Origin: Lutibacter maritimus
GTDB taxonomy: Bacteria > Bacteroidota > Bacteroidia > Flavobacteriales > Flavobacteriaceae
DNA: 64,000 nt
NCBI RefSeq assembly: GCF_900116115.1
Contig: NZ_FOZP01000005.1
Span: 232,921 to 296,920 of the forward strand
Direction of reading: 5' to 3'
The position numbers and the translations under genes are program-made. A model generated the notes under the pieces. That model searched no databases, was not told where the DNA came from, and saw nothing but the letters and a program-made list of their open reading frames with translations. This document shows, one piece after another, positions 35,919 to 43,041 of the stretch (positions are counted from its first letter, which is position 1; each line of letters starts with the position of its first letter).

Positions 35919-37007
35919 ATTTTTAAATATTTCTATTAATTTTTTAGATTCTTTTTCCCAAATTAATTCTTTACTTGCAATTTCTAAATTAGTGTTATAA
36001 TAGTCTTTTCCGTTTTCAAGAATTTTATTTATTTGGGAAGCAAGCTCTTTTGGAGTTCTGTCGGTAATAACTTCTCCAACTTTATATTTAGAAACAATAT
36101 TTTTCATTTCAGGTAAATCAGAAACTAAAACCGGAACTTTTGCTTGAATATAGTCAAATAATTTATTAGGTAGTGCGTATCTGTAATTTAATCCTAAATC
36201 TTCCTCAAAACTAATTCCAAGGTCTGCTAATGGTGTGATTTTTTTTAGCTCGGCAGGATTTAATTTATTTATAAATTTGACTTTGTTTTCAAGGTTTAAA
36301 TTTATTACTTTTTGAATTAATTCCTTTTCAATGTCTCCATTACCTATAATTACAAGTATGGTATTATTAAGAAAAAGCATTGTTTTTATAATTAATTCTA
36401 TCCCTCTTCCTAAATTCAATGCTCCTTGGTATAAAATAATTTTACAGCTATTTATTTCGAATGGAAAATTTGTAGAGTCTTGTTTGGAATCTCTTAGAGG
36501 AAAGTTTCTAATAGTATAAAAGTTTGTTTTATATTTTGTGTTGTAATAAGTTGCTATAGAATCACATACGGTGTATTGGTTGTTTAACCTTGGTAAAATA
36601 CTTGATTCAAAAAATTTCCAAATATTCTGTTTAAAAGGTCTGTTTATTAATTCAGGAACTTCAGTAAACAACTCATGACTATCATAAACCAAATTTTTAC
36701 TAAATAGTTTACTTATTAAATAATTTGGAAGTAAAGTGTCCAAATCATTGGCTAATAAAATATCTTTTTTAGTAAAAAGTAGTTTTAAAAATAATCGAAT
36801 ATTATATTCTGCATAAAATAAAAATCCTTTATTAAAATATAATTTAATACGTTTAGTTTTGTAGCTTCTAGTTAGTTGTTTACTGTTTTTTAATTTTCTG
36901 CCAATTAATAATATATCAAAACCATTGTTAAAAAGAGTTGTGCATGATTTATGAACCCTTTGGTCAGTAACTAAATCATTTGTAACAGAAACAATTATAC
37001 GTTTCAA
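35910..37007 (-). CDS. Family 4 (GT-B) glycosyltransferase
   Basis: This 365-residue protein has an N-terminal Rossmann half (IIVSVTNDLVTDQRVHKSCTTL, VYDSHELFTEVPELI) and a C-terminal GT4 half: KIILYQGALNLGRGIELIIKTMLFLNN (about residues 190-216), ILVIIGNGDIEKELIQ, then the nucleotide-sugar E-x7-E region around GISFEEDLGLNYRYALPNKLFDYIQAKVPVLVSDLPEM (about 270-310). It resembles surface-polysaccharide glycosyltransferases. It converges with the GT2 gene with a 9-bp overlap. Sugar and acceptor are unknown. Confidence 0.9.
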   Translation of the reverse strand: MKRIIVSVTNDLVTDQRVHKSCTTLFNNGFDILLIGRKLKNSKQLTRSYKTKRIKLYFNKGFLFYAEYNIRLFLKLLFTKKDILLANDLDTLLPNYLISKLFSKNLVYDSHELFTEVPELINRPFKQNIWKFFESSILPRLNNQYTVCDSIATYYNTKYKTNFYTIRNFPLRDSKQDSTNFPFEINSCKIILYQGALNLGRGIELIIKTMLFLNNTILVIIGNGDIEKELIQKVINLNLENKVKFINKLNPAELKKITPLADLGISFEEDLGLNYRYALPNKLFDYIQAKVPVLVSDLPEMKNIVSKYKVGEVITDRTPKELASQINKILENGKDYYNTNLEIASKELIWEKESKKLIEIFKNLN

Positions 37008-37034
37008 AAGAAAAATTTTCTTGCAAATTAAGGA

Positions 37035-37268
37035 TTAATTCTTAATTCTTTTAAAAGTTAAGTAATAAATATTGGCAAGTAAAATAAAGGTGTTTGTTAT
37101 AATTATAGGCCAAGAAATAGCTAACATAAATCCATAAACTACAAATAAAACGGCACCTATAGAATTTATAATTCTGAGTGTATTTAAGTTTTTCATCATA
37201 AAAGAAATAATTAAAGCTAAGGATGCTAAATAGCCTACCCACTCAGTAATTGAAATATTTAAAAACAT
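37035..37268 (-). CDS. Small YgjV/SemiSWEET-like membrane protein
   Basis: This 77-residue protein (MFLNISITEWVGYLASLALIISFMMKNLNTLRIINSIGAVLFVVYG) has three hydrophobic helices, at about residues 9-27, 32-49 and 53-70. It has the WxGYxAsxlxxxSFxmkn....R.iNsigavlfvvYG pattern seen in PQ-loop/YgjV-like proteins. Automated annotation often mislabels this family as uroporphyrinogen decarboxylase, which it is not. The ATG at 37268 is chosen because a longer frame (to 37412) would pass through a hairpin terminator and the -7 element. It has a structured 5' leader. Function unknown. Confidence 0.75.
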   Translation of the reverse strand: MFLNISITEWVGYLASLALIISFMMKNLNTLRIINSIGAVLFVVYGFMLAISWPIIITNTFILLANIYYLTFKRIKN

Positions 37269-37323
37269 ATATTTTATTTTAAGGGCGACAAATATACTAT
37301 AAAATAATTTAGGAAAGTCTATA

Positions 37324-37409
37324 AAAAAAGAAACCTCACCCAAAGTATGAGTGAGGAAAATTGCTATGAAAAAGATTGGTAAGCTATGAAACTTACCATT
37401 GCAAATATA
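37324..37409 (-). ncRNA. Structured leader or small RNA upstream of the YgjV-like gene
   Basis: On the minus strand, TATATTTG (37402-37409) is a perfect -7 element. The presumed transcript has a hairpin GGTAAG/CTTACC (37378-37397) followed by TCTTTTT. A terminator-like hairpin CCTCAC/GTGAGG (37334-37356) comes next, with TTTCTTTTTTT after it. A short frame MVSFIAYQSFS with stop (37399-37364) begins just after the promoter. Either a roughly 75-nt RNA or an attenuator for the gene at 37268 fits. Confidence 0.55.
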
Positions 37410-37469
37410 CAAACTATTTTAATTGGTAAACTGGTTTTTTTGTTAAATTTTTCTAAATTTATTTTTTTA

Positions 37470-37481
37470 TGACAAACGTCA
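37470..37481. promoter_or_regulatory. TGAC-N4-GTCA palindrome, possible Crp/Fnr-type site
   Basis: TGACAAACGTCA is a palindrome with 4-base arms and a 4-base centre, flanked by T-runs. Crp/Fnr-family regulators bind this kind of spaced palindrome. It lies about 60 bp upstream of the -7 element of the leader at 37402. Confidence 0.35.
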
Positions 37482-37501
37482 CTTTTTTTATTAAATTAAG
37501 T

Positions 37502-38518
37502 TCACTTTTCAATAAGTGATGCGCCTATACCATTTTTATTGCTGAAAGTAATAATGCCGTTAGTAACCTTAACTCCGCTAGCAATGTCGTCTTTTAATAA
37601 AAGTGCTCCATCCATATCAACATAGTCTAATAAAGGAGTAAGATGAGCAATAGCTGAAATACCTATGGAAGATTCGGTCATACAGCCTACCATAGTTTTA
37701 AGTTTTAAATGCTTAGCTTGTTTAATCATTCTTATTGCTGGCGTTAAACCTCCACATTTCATAAGTTTTATATTTACCCCATGAAAAAAAGTATAACATT
37801 TGTCAACATCTGATTCAATTTGGCAACTTTCATCTGCAATAATTGGTAGTTCAGACCTTTGAAATACTTTTTTAGCACCTAGCCAGTCATCTGCAGGTAA
37901 GGGTTGTTCAATAAATTCTACACCTAATTTTTTTAGTTCAATTGAGTTTTTTATTGTTTCCTCTGGGGTCCAACCACAATTTGCATCAATTCTAAAAATT
38001 GAGTTGGTATGTTTTCGTAGCTCATGAACTATTTCTATATCATTTTTTGTTCCTAATTTAATTTTATAAATAGGTGAGGGAGTTTTTTTCATTTTTGAAA
38101 TCATATTCTCAATGGAATCAATTCCGATAGTATAATTAGATAAAGGGAGTTTATTTGTGTTTAAATTCCAATATTCGTATAATTTAATATCTAATTTTTT
38201 TGTGTATAAATCATTATAAGCTTCGTCTAAAGCGCACAATAAAAACATATTATTTTTAAAATGAGGTAATAAATATTCCCAATATTTTTCTGGTGATTCT
38301 AAAAAATGAGTATCAATTATTGATCTCTTTTCATTTAACTCTTCAACAAATTGATTTGTTGAAGTATTATAATATGGATTTGCAGTTGCTTCGCCATAAC
38401 CAGAAACTCCATTTTCTTGAAGTTCAACAATTAATGAGGGAATTTCGGTCCTTGTACCTCTTGATATTGTAAAGGGGTCTTTTAATTTTAAATTAAAAGT
38501 TCTAATAATTAATTTCAT
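37502..38518 (-). CDS. Dipeptide epimerase (L-Ala-D/L-Glu epimerase-type, enolase superfamily)
   Basis: The ATG at 38518 (MKLIIRTFNLKLKDPFTISRGTRTE, 338 residues) is used; a longer frame would start inside the tmRNA gene. Enolase-superfamily residues are visible: the KxK pair in YKIKLGTKND (about residues 145-154), metal ligands in FRIDANCGW (Asp), FIEQPLP (Glu) and IIADESCQ (Asp), and a second catalytic Lys in NIKLMKCGG. The C-terminal DMDGALLL carries the DxD that in Ala-Glu epimerases binds the dipeptide amine. The reaction is interconversion of L-Ala-L-Glu and L-Ala-D-Glu in murein peptide recycling. The exact dipeptide specificity is inferred. Confidence 0.88.
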   Translation of the reverse strand: MKLIIRTFNLKLKDPFTISRGTRTEIPSLIVELQENGVSGYGEATANPYYNTSTNQFVEELNEKRSIIDTHFLESPEKYWEYLLPHFKNNMFLLCALDEAYNDLYTKKLDIKLYEYWNLNTNKLPLSNYTIGIDSIENMISKMKKTPSPIYKIKLGTKNDIEIVHELRKHTNSIFRIDANCGWTPEETIKNSIELKKLGVEFIEQPLPADDWLGAKKVFQRSELPIIADESCQIESDVDKCYTFFHGVNIKLMKCGGLTPAIRMIKQAKHLKLKTMVGCMTESSIGISAIAHLTPLLDYVDMDGALLLKDDIASGVKVTNGIITFSNKNGIGASLIEK

Positions 38519-38554
38519 ATAAAGGTATAATAGAAAAAATGAAATAAAATTTAG

Positions 38555-38945
38555 TGGAGACGCCGGGAATCGAACCCGGGTCCAAACAAGCAACCAAGAT
38601 AGTTTCTACATGTTTAGTTTTCTTTTAATTTTAGTCTTAAAGCTAATCGAAAACAATTTACTTTAAGCTTAGTTTCTTAAGTTTCAATTTGCTACCGAAA
38701 CTATAGCAAATCTATGTTAACTTTTACGATGCCTCTATGCTGACCGCCGCTAACCAAGGCTTTCAAGAGACATTTAGCTTGCACACCTTGTGTGCCGAGG
38801 CTTATCCTACTGTAATTCGGATTAAGCAGCTAAAGCGTAGTTATCTTCGCCGTTTATAGGTTTGAAATTGAGATTAACGAGTGCTATTTCATTACTCGAC
38901 ATGCTTCTATGTTAATTGACCTTGCAGTCAAAACCAGTCGTCCCC
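38555..38945 (-). ncRNA. ssrA: tmRNA
   Basis: This 391-nt gene has a tRNA-like acceptor stem pairing GGGGACG (5', from 38945) with CGTCTCC (3'), discriminator A at 38555, and T-arm CCGGGTTCGATTCCCGG. The tag frame at 38851-38822 encodes GEDNYALAA followed by TAA, ending in the common YALAA. Pseudoknot-type pairings are abundant between. CCA is not encoded. The gene rescues stalled ribosomes and tags the incomplete proteins for proteolysis. A promoter element lies 31 bp upstream of the 5' end, so the precursor is processed. Confidence 0.97.
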
Positions 38946-38966
38946 AAAATATCAAAGAACAAAATC

Positions 38967-38984
38967 TTTAAGGCTGCAAATCTA
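38967..38984 (-). promoter_or_regulatory. Promoter -7 region of the tmRNA gene
   Basis: The minus strand has TAGATTTG (38977-38984), then CAGCCTTAAAG. The 14-bp block 38967-38980 is identical to that at the tRNA-Pro promoter (12310-12323). Confidence 0.65.
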
Positions 38985-39064
38985 CTAAAAATATGTTACA
39001 TAGTTTATTTGTCAGTTCCTTTAATTCCTAATATATTAGTAACAATATTTATACCAAACAAATT

Positions 39065-40267
39065 ATGAAGATTGGAATTATTAAAGAACGAAAAAATCCG
39101 CCAGATAGAAGAGTGGTTTTAACACCGAAAGAATGTAAAAGATTGTTGCGGAAATTTCCTGAATTAACAATTAAAGTGGAATCATCAGATAATCGCTTTT
39201 TTACTGATGAAGACTATAAAATTGAGGGAATTGATGTAGTTAATGATGTTTCGGACTGTGATGTTTTATTAGGTGTAAAAGAAGTTCCTATTGATTTCTT
39301 AATTTCCAATAAAAAGTATTTTTTCTTTTCGCATACCATAAAAAAGCAACAATACAACAGAAAACTATTACAGGCCATTTTGTCAAAAAATATTGAATTG
39401 TTTGACCACGAAGTAATTGTAAACGAAAAAAATCAACGATTAGTTGCTTTTGGAAGATATGCTGGTATTGTTGGTGCTTATAATAGTTTTAGAACTTATG
39501 GGTTAAAATTTAATTTATTTAAGTTGCCTAAAGCTGAAGATTTACACGATCAATTAATGTTGATTCATGAACTTCAAAAAATTAAATTACCAAATATTAA
39601 AATAGTGCTTACTGGTAAAGGTAGAGTTGGGAATGGAGCAAAAGAAATGTTGAAGGGAATGGGAATGAAAAAAGTTACTATAAATGATTTTTTACATAAA
39701 TCGTTTAATGAACCAGTGTATGTGCAAATTGATGTGTTGGATTATAACAAAAGAAAAGATGGAGATGTAAAAGATGAAAATTATTTTTTCACCAATCCAA
39801 CGGAGTATGAAAGTGATTTTATGCGTTTTGCCAAAGTTGCAGATTTATATATAGCTGGTCATTTTTATGGAGCAGGCGCACCATTTATATTTACCAAAAA
39901 TGATGCGAAATCAAAAGACTTTAACATTAAAGTTGTGGCAGATATTAGTTGTGATGTAGATGGACCAGTTGCATCAACCATTCGTTCTTCAACCATAGAA
40001 AATCCTATTTACGGTTATAATGCTGCATTAGAAATGGAAGTAGATTATAGAGATGAAAATGCCATTGCTGTAATGGCTGTTGATAATTTACCTTGTGAAT
40101 TACCAAAAGATGCATCGGAAGGATTTGGTGATAATTTTGCCAAACACGTAATTCCTGCTTTTTTTAATAATGATGAAAATGGAGTTTTAAAAAGAGCTAA
40201 AATGACATCAAATGGAAAATTAACGGAACGTTTTAATTATTTGCAAGATTATATAGATGGCAAATAA
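39065..40267 (+). CDS. Alanine dehydrogenase/saccharopine dehydrogenase-like NAD(P) oxidoreductase
   Basis: This 400-residue protein starts KIGIIKERKNPPDRRVVLTPKE, the AlaDH/PNT N-terminal fold, with R/K residues of the substrate pocket. The NAD-binding Rossmann segment is KIVLTGKGRVGNGAKEMLKGMGMKKVTI (about residues 179-206). A catalytic-type DISCDVDGPVASTIRSSTIENPIYGYN follows, close to that of lysine-forming saccharopine dehydrogenase. The substrate is unproven: alanine/pyruvate or saccharopine are the main options. It overlaps the DUF3820 gene by 11 bp. Confidence 0.75.
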   Translation: MKIGIIKERKNPPDRRVVLTPKECKRLLRKFPELTIKVESSDNRFFTDEDYKIEGIDVVNDVSDCDVLLGVKEVPIDFLISNKKYFFFSHTIKKQQYNRKLLQAILSKNIELFDHEVIVNEKNQRLVAFGRYAGIVGAYNSFRTYGLKFNLFKLPKAEDLHDQLMLIHELQKIKLPNIKIVLTGKGRVGNGAKEMLKGMGMKKVTINDFLHKSFNEPVYVQIDVLDYNKRKDGDVKDENYFFTNPTEYESDFMRFAKVADLYIAGHFYGAGAPFIFTKNDAKSKDFNIKVVADISCDVDGPVASTIRSSTIENPIYGYNAALEMEVDYRDENAIAVMAVDNLPCELPKDASEGFGDNFAKHVIPAFFNNDENGVLKRAKMTSNGKLTERFNYLQDYIDGK

Positions 40268-40475
40268 TCAGCAACACGAGTTAGAAAAGTTGGCAAATAC
40301 AAAAATGCCCTACGGAAAATATAAAGGTAAATTTTTAATTGATTTGCCGGAACATTACATAGTTTGGTATTATAATAAAGGTTTTCCTACAGGTAAATTT
40401 GGCGATATGCTTCGTTTAGTATATGAAATTAAATTAAACGGTTTGGAAGATTTAGTTCGGAAATTAAAATATTAA
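40257..40475 (+). CDS. DUF3820-family small protein
   Basis: This 72-residue protein carries the family pattern MPYGKYKGKFLIDLPEHYIVWYYNKGFPTGKFGDMLRLVYEI (about residues 18-59), similar to bacterial 'QueD-neighbour' and phage DUF3820 proteins that look like small nucleic-acid-binding modules. Start codon 40257 lies within the preceding gene in a shifted frame (11-bp overlap), so translation is probably coupled. Function unknown. Confidence 0.85.
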   Translation: MANNQQHELEKLANTKMPYGKYKGKFLIDLPEHYIVWYYNKGFPTGKFGDMLRLVYEIKLNGLEDLVRKLKY

Positions 40476-40494
40476 CTGTTTATATTATTTAATT

Positions 40495-40528
40495 ATAGGC
40501 TGTCTAAAAAAGTATTTAGACAGCCTAT
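40495..40528. terminator. Bidirectional terminator between the DUF3820 gene and creD
   Basis: ATAGGCTGTCTAAA (40495-40508) and TTTAGACAGCCTAT (40515-40528) form a 14-bp stem with a six-base loop. GTTTTTT follows on the plus strand. It lies between convergent stops at 40475 and 40537. Confidence 0.85.
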
Positions 40529-40536
40529 ATTGTTTT

Positions 40537-41898
40537 TTAATTCCAGTCAATTTTTCTAGAAGCGTACATTATTATAGATAGAATTATAAATAATCCTAAA
40601 CTTCCAACAAGTAGTGCATAATTTTCTAATTGAATAATTACAAATATAAATGTGTACAATGCTGAAAGTGATAATCCTATAAATAAAGGGAATTTAAACG
40701 TTTTAAGAATAGATTTAGAGTACAGTGTTATTAAAACAATTACCGAACTTCCTGCAATTAAATACGCTTTTAAAAAATTACTATGTTCTGAAATTGATAT
40801 TAGTAATGTATAAAATAGTGTTAAAGCCAAACCAATCATTAAATATTGAAATGGATGAATATTAATTTTACTGATAGATTGTATTAAAAAGAAGATTAAA
40901 AATGTTAATGAAATTACTAAAAATCCATATTTGGCAGAACGTTCACTTTTTTGATATTCATCTACCGGAATCATAAAGTTTACACCAAACGCAAATTCAT
41001 TTAAGTTGGGTAAGCTGTTAAAATACTCTTGTTGAAAAGGTCTGTTAATATGCAACACTTTCCATTTAGCATTAAATCCGTTTTCTGTTATTTTATCGGT
41101 ATTTAAAGGTAAAAAGTTACCAATAAAATTAGCGGTTTTCCAGTTAGATGTAATGCTTAAATCGGTTTCTTTTCCAATAGGAATAACTCTAATTTGTTTA
41201 CTTCCGCTTAAATTAAGTTTTATAGAAAAGTTGTTAGTTGTTAATAGTTGAATTGCTTCTTTTTTGATAGCGGATGTTTCTAAATTATTTAAAGAAATTT
41301 TTGTGTTTAACTCTTTGTAGGTTTCTTCATATTTTGGTAAAAAAGGAAACGATTCATTTTTAAAAAAAATTTCAACCTGATTGTTAATTCCTTTTAAATT
41401 AGAGGTTTTTATAAGTACAATAGATTTATCCCAGAGCACGTCTTCATCTTTAACATCAATAATACTAAAATCTGGTTTTTCGAAATTACCATTTATAGCT
41501 ATCTCACTTTTATAAACTGATGTTTTGTAAATACCACGTTTTTTTTCTTCAGGATTTATATTTGCTTTCATATCCAGTTTTTTAGGAAAAAAGTATGCAT
41601 AGTTTATAGATTCTATTTTTTCTGTTCTGTTTTCTTTGGCGTTGCTGGTTGTAATAATTTTTTCGGTATATGTTTTATACGGAATTTTTAAAATAGGACC
41701 GTATAATAACACTTCGTTACCCCATTTTTCATTGATTTCATTTACTACTGATTCTTGCCGTATTGCGCGTTCATTTATTAGAGATTCTATATACGATAGC
41801 GGAATAAGCAATACAATAATCAATATTCCAATCATAAGCATTCTTGCTGTTAATGATGTTTTTAACCAATTTCCGAATTTGTTTTGTTGTTTTTCCAT
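40537..41898 (-). CDS. creD: CreD-family inner-membrane protein
   Basis: This 453-residue protein has an N-terminal transmembrane helix (about residues 17-38, MLMIGILIIVLLIPLSYIESLI), a large periplasmic domain starting with the family hallmark INEKWGNEVLLYGPILKIPYK, and a C-terminal bundle of about five or six helices (about 325-445). CreD proteins are linked to envelope integrity and, in some species, to beta-lactam response. It is probably controlled by the winged-helix regulator next to it: a 19-bp palindrome lies 17 bp upstream of the start. Confidence 0.93.
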   Translation of the reverse strand: MEKQQNKFGNWLKTSLTARMLMIGILIIVLLIPLSYIESLINERAIRQESVVNEINEKWGNEVLLYGPILKIPYKTYTEKIITTSNAKENRTEKIESINYAYFFPKKLDMKANINPEEKKRGIYKTSVYKSEIAINGNFEKPDFSIIDVKDEDVLWDKSIVLIKTSNLKGINNQVEIFFKNESFPFLPKYEETYKELNTKISLNNLETSAIKKEAIQLLTTNNFSIKLNLSGSKQIRVIPIGKETDLSITSNWKTANFIGNFLPLNTDKITENGFNAKWKVLHINRPFQQEYFNSLPNLNEFAFGVNFMIPVDEYQKSERSAKYGFLVISLTFLIFFLIQSISKINIHPFQYLMIGLALTLFYTLLISISEHSNFLKAYLIAGSSVIVLITLYSKSILKTFKFPLFIGLSLSALYTFIFVIIQLENYALLVGSLGLFIILSIIMYASRKIDWN

Positions 41899-41915
41899 AT
41901 TTTAGTAATTAAAAG

Positions 41916-41934
41916 TACTTTGTAAAACAAAGTA
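41916..41934. promoter_or_regulatory. 19-bp palindromic operator upstream of creD
   Basis: TACTTTGTAAAACAAAGTA has 8-bp perfect arms around a 3-bp centre. It has the same size and arms as 42877-42895. Its TACTTTG half also resembles a -7 element, so regulator binding would block the promoter. Confidence 0.7.
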
Positions 41935-41949
41935 AATGAATAAAAAATT

Positions 41950-42246
41950 TTAGTTATTATTTATTAATTTTTCTAAAGCGTTAATGTGTTTTTGAAATTC
42001 CAGTTTACCTAATTTGGTAACACTATATGTAGTATTGGGTTTTTTACCAATAAATTGTTTTTCCACCTTAATATAGTTTACCTTTTCTAGCCCTTTTATG
42101 TGGCTTGCTAAATTACCATCAGTAACACCTAATATTTCTTTAAGTGTGCTAAAATCCACCGTTTCATTAACCATAAGCGCCGACATAATTCCCAGTCGTA
42201 CTCTATGATCAAAAACTTTATTAATATGTTTAAGTATATCTTTCAA
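41950..42246 (-). CDS. Winged-helix transcriptional regulator (MarR/ArsR-like, HTH_27 type)
   Basis: This 98-residue protein is a single winged helix: DHRVRLGIMSALMVNETVDFSTLKEILGVTDGNLASHIKGLEKVNYIKVEKQFIGKKPNTTYSVT. The recognition helix lies near residues 40-55 (DGNLASHIKGLE) and the wing is FIGKKPNTTYSVT. Small regulators of this type in Bacteroidota usually control adjacent membrane-protein genes. It begins 3 bp after the stop of the membrane protein gene and is followed by creD. Two copies of one operator lie in front of both transcription units. Confidence 0.88.
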   Translation of the reverse strand: MKDILKHINKVFDHRVRLGIMSALMVNETVDFSTLKEILGVTDGNLASHIKGLEKVNYIKVEKQFIGKKPNTTYSVTKLGKLEFQKHINALEKLINNN

Positions 42247-42249
42247 CGG

Positions 42250-42870
42250 TTATTTTTTATCATATTTATTGTAAAGCACAATTCCATAAACTATATGTAG
42301 AATACCAAAACCAAATGCCCAAAAATAAAGTCCATATCCAATAAACTGGGTTGAAACTAATCCGATTACAATATTTAACAAACCTAAATATCTAATATCT
42401 CCTAAAGTATATTTACTGGCATTAATACAAGCCAATCCATAAAAAATTAATGTTGATGGCGCAATTAATCCTATTAAACCATATTGATATAAAATAATTG
42501 AAAACGCACCTCCTGTAAATAGCGGAATAGAAAAATTGATTAAAAGTCTTTTAGATGTTGCATCCCACAATTTTTCTCCACTTTTTTTTGCTTTTTTTGA
42601 AGAAAGAATATAAGCAGAAATTACAGAAAGTAGTAAAACTAAACCTGCAATACCAATCAATATGTATTCTAAAAACGAAATTGGTATTACTGAAACTGGA
42701 CTATCCGCAATTTGATAATTTGTTAAAATATAATTAGCAGCAATTGCGCCAACCAATGCATAAATCCCAGCCAAAATTCCAGAAAGGCCACTTAATGATA
42801 TAAATCGAGAAGATTTATTCATTATCGATTTAATTTCTATAATGTCTTTTAAATAATCTTTTTCTTTCAT
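42250..42870 (-). CDS. Unnamed multi-pass membrane protein of the CreD module
   Basis: The ATG at 42870 (MKEKDYLKDIIEIKSIMNKSSRFIS, 206 residues) is chosen because the next upstream ATG runs into the operator. About six hydrophobic segments are visible, at about residues 26-48, 60-82, 105-125, 128-147, 155-170 and 178-196. I do not recognise a named family. It is the first gene of the operon with the winged-helix regulator. Its place next to creD suggests a shared envelope role. Confidence 0.75.
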   Translation of the reverse strand: MKEKDYLKDIIEIKSIMNKSSRFISLSGLSGILAGIYALVGAIAANYILTNYQIADSPVSVIPISFLEYILIGIAGLVLLLSVISAYILSSKKAKKSGEKLWDATSKRLLINFSIPLFTGGAFSIILYQYGLIGLIAPSTLIFYGLACINASKYTLGDIRYLGLLNIVIGLVSTQFIGYGLYFWAFGFGILHIVYGIVLYNKYDKK

Positions 42871-42876
42871 AAAAAG

Positions 42877-42895
42877 TACTTTGAAAAACAAAGTA
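42877..42895. promoter_or_regulatory. 19-bp palindromic operator upstream of the membrane protein-regulator operon
   Basis: TACTTTGAAAAACAAAGTA has 7-bp perfect arms around five A bases, 6 bp upstream of the start codon. It matches the operator at 41916-41934 in all but the centre. Confidence 0.7.
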
Positions 42896-43041
42896 ATACA
42901 AAAAAATTGAATCTAGCAAATATATTTTTCAACTTTTCAACAATAAAATGTTATTAACTAATCGAGTTAAAAGACTAATTAGGTTTAAATATTCAATATT
43001 TTTAAGAATTCAAAAACCAAACAAAAAAATATACGAGAAAA

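Noticed and set aside
37269..37412. Longer version of the YgjV-like protein
   Set aside because: It would cross a terminator-type hairpin and begin upstream of the predicted transcription start; family homology starts at the ATG at 37268.
38519..38593. Longer start for the dipeptide epimerase
   Set aside because: The extension would be encoded by the 3' end of the tmRNA gene; the family-typical N-terminus begins at the ATG at 38518.
42896..43041. Possible cobalamin riboswitch before nrdJ
   Set aside because: The stretch is only AT-rich; no B12-box-like segment or stable multi-stem structure is visible.
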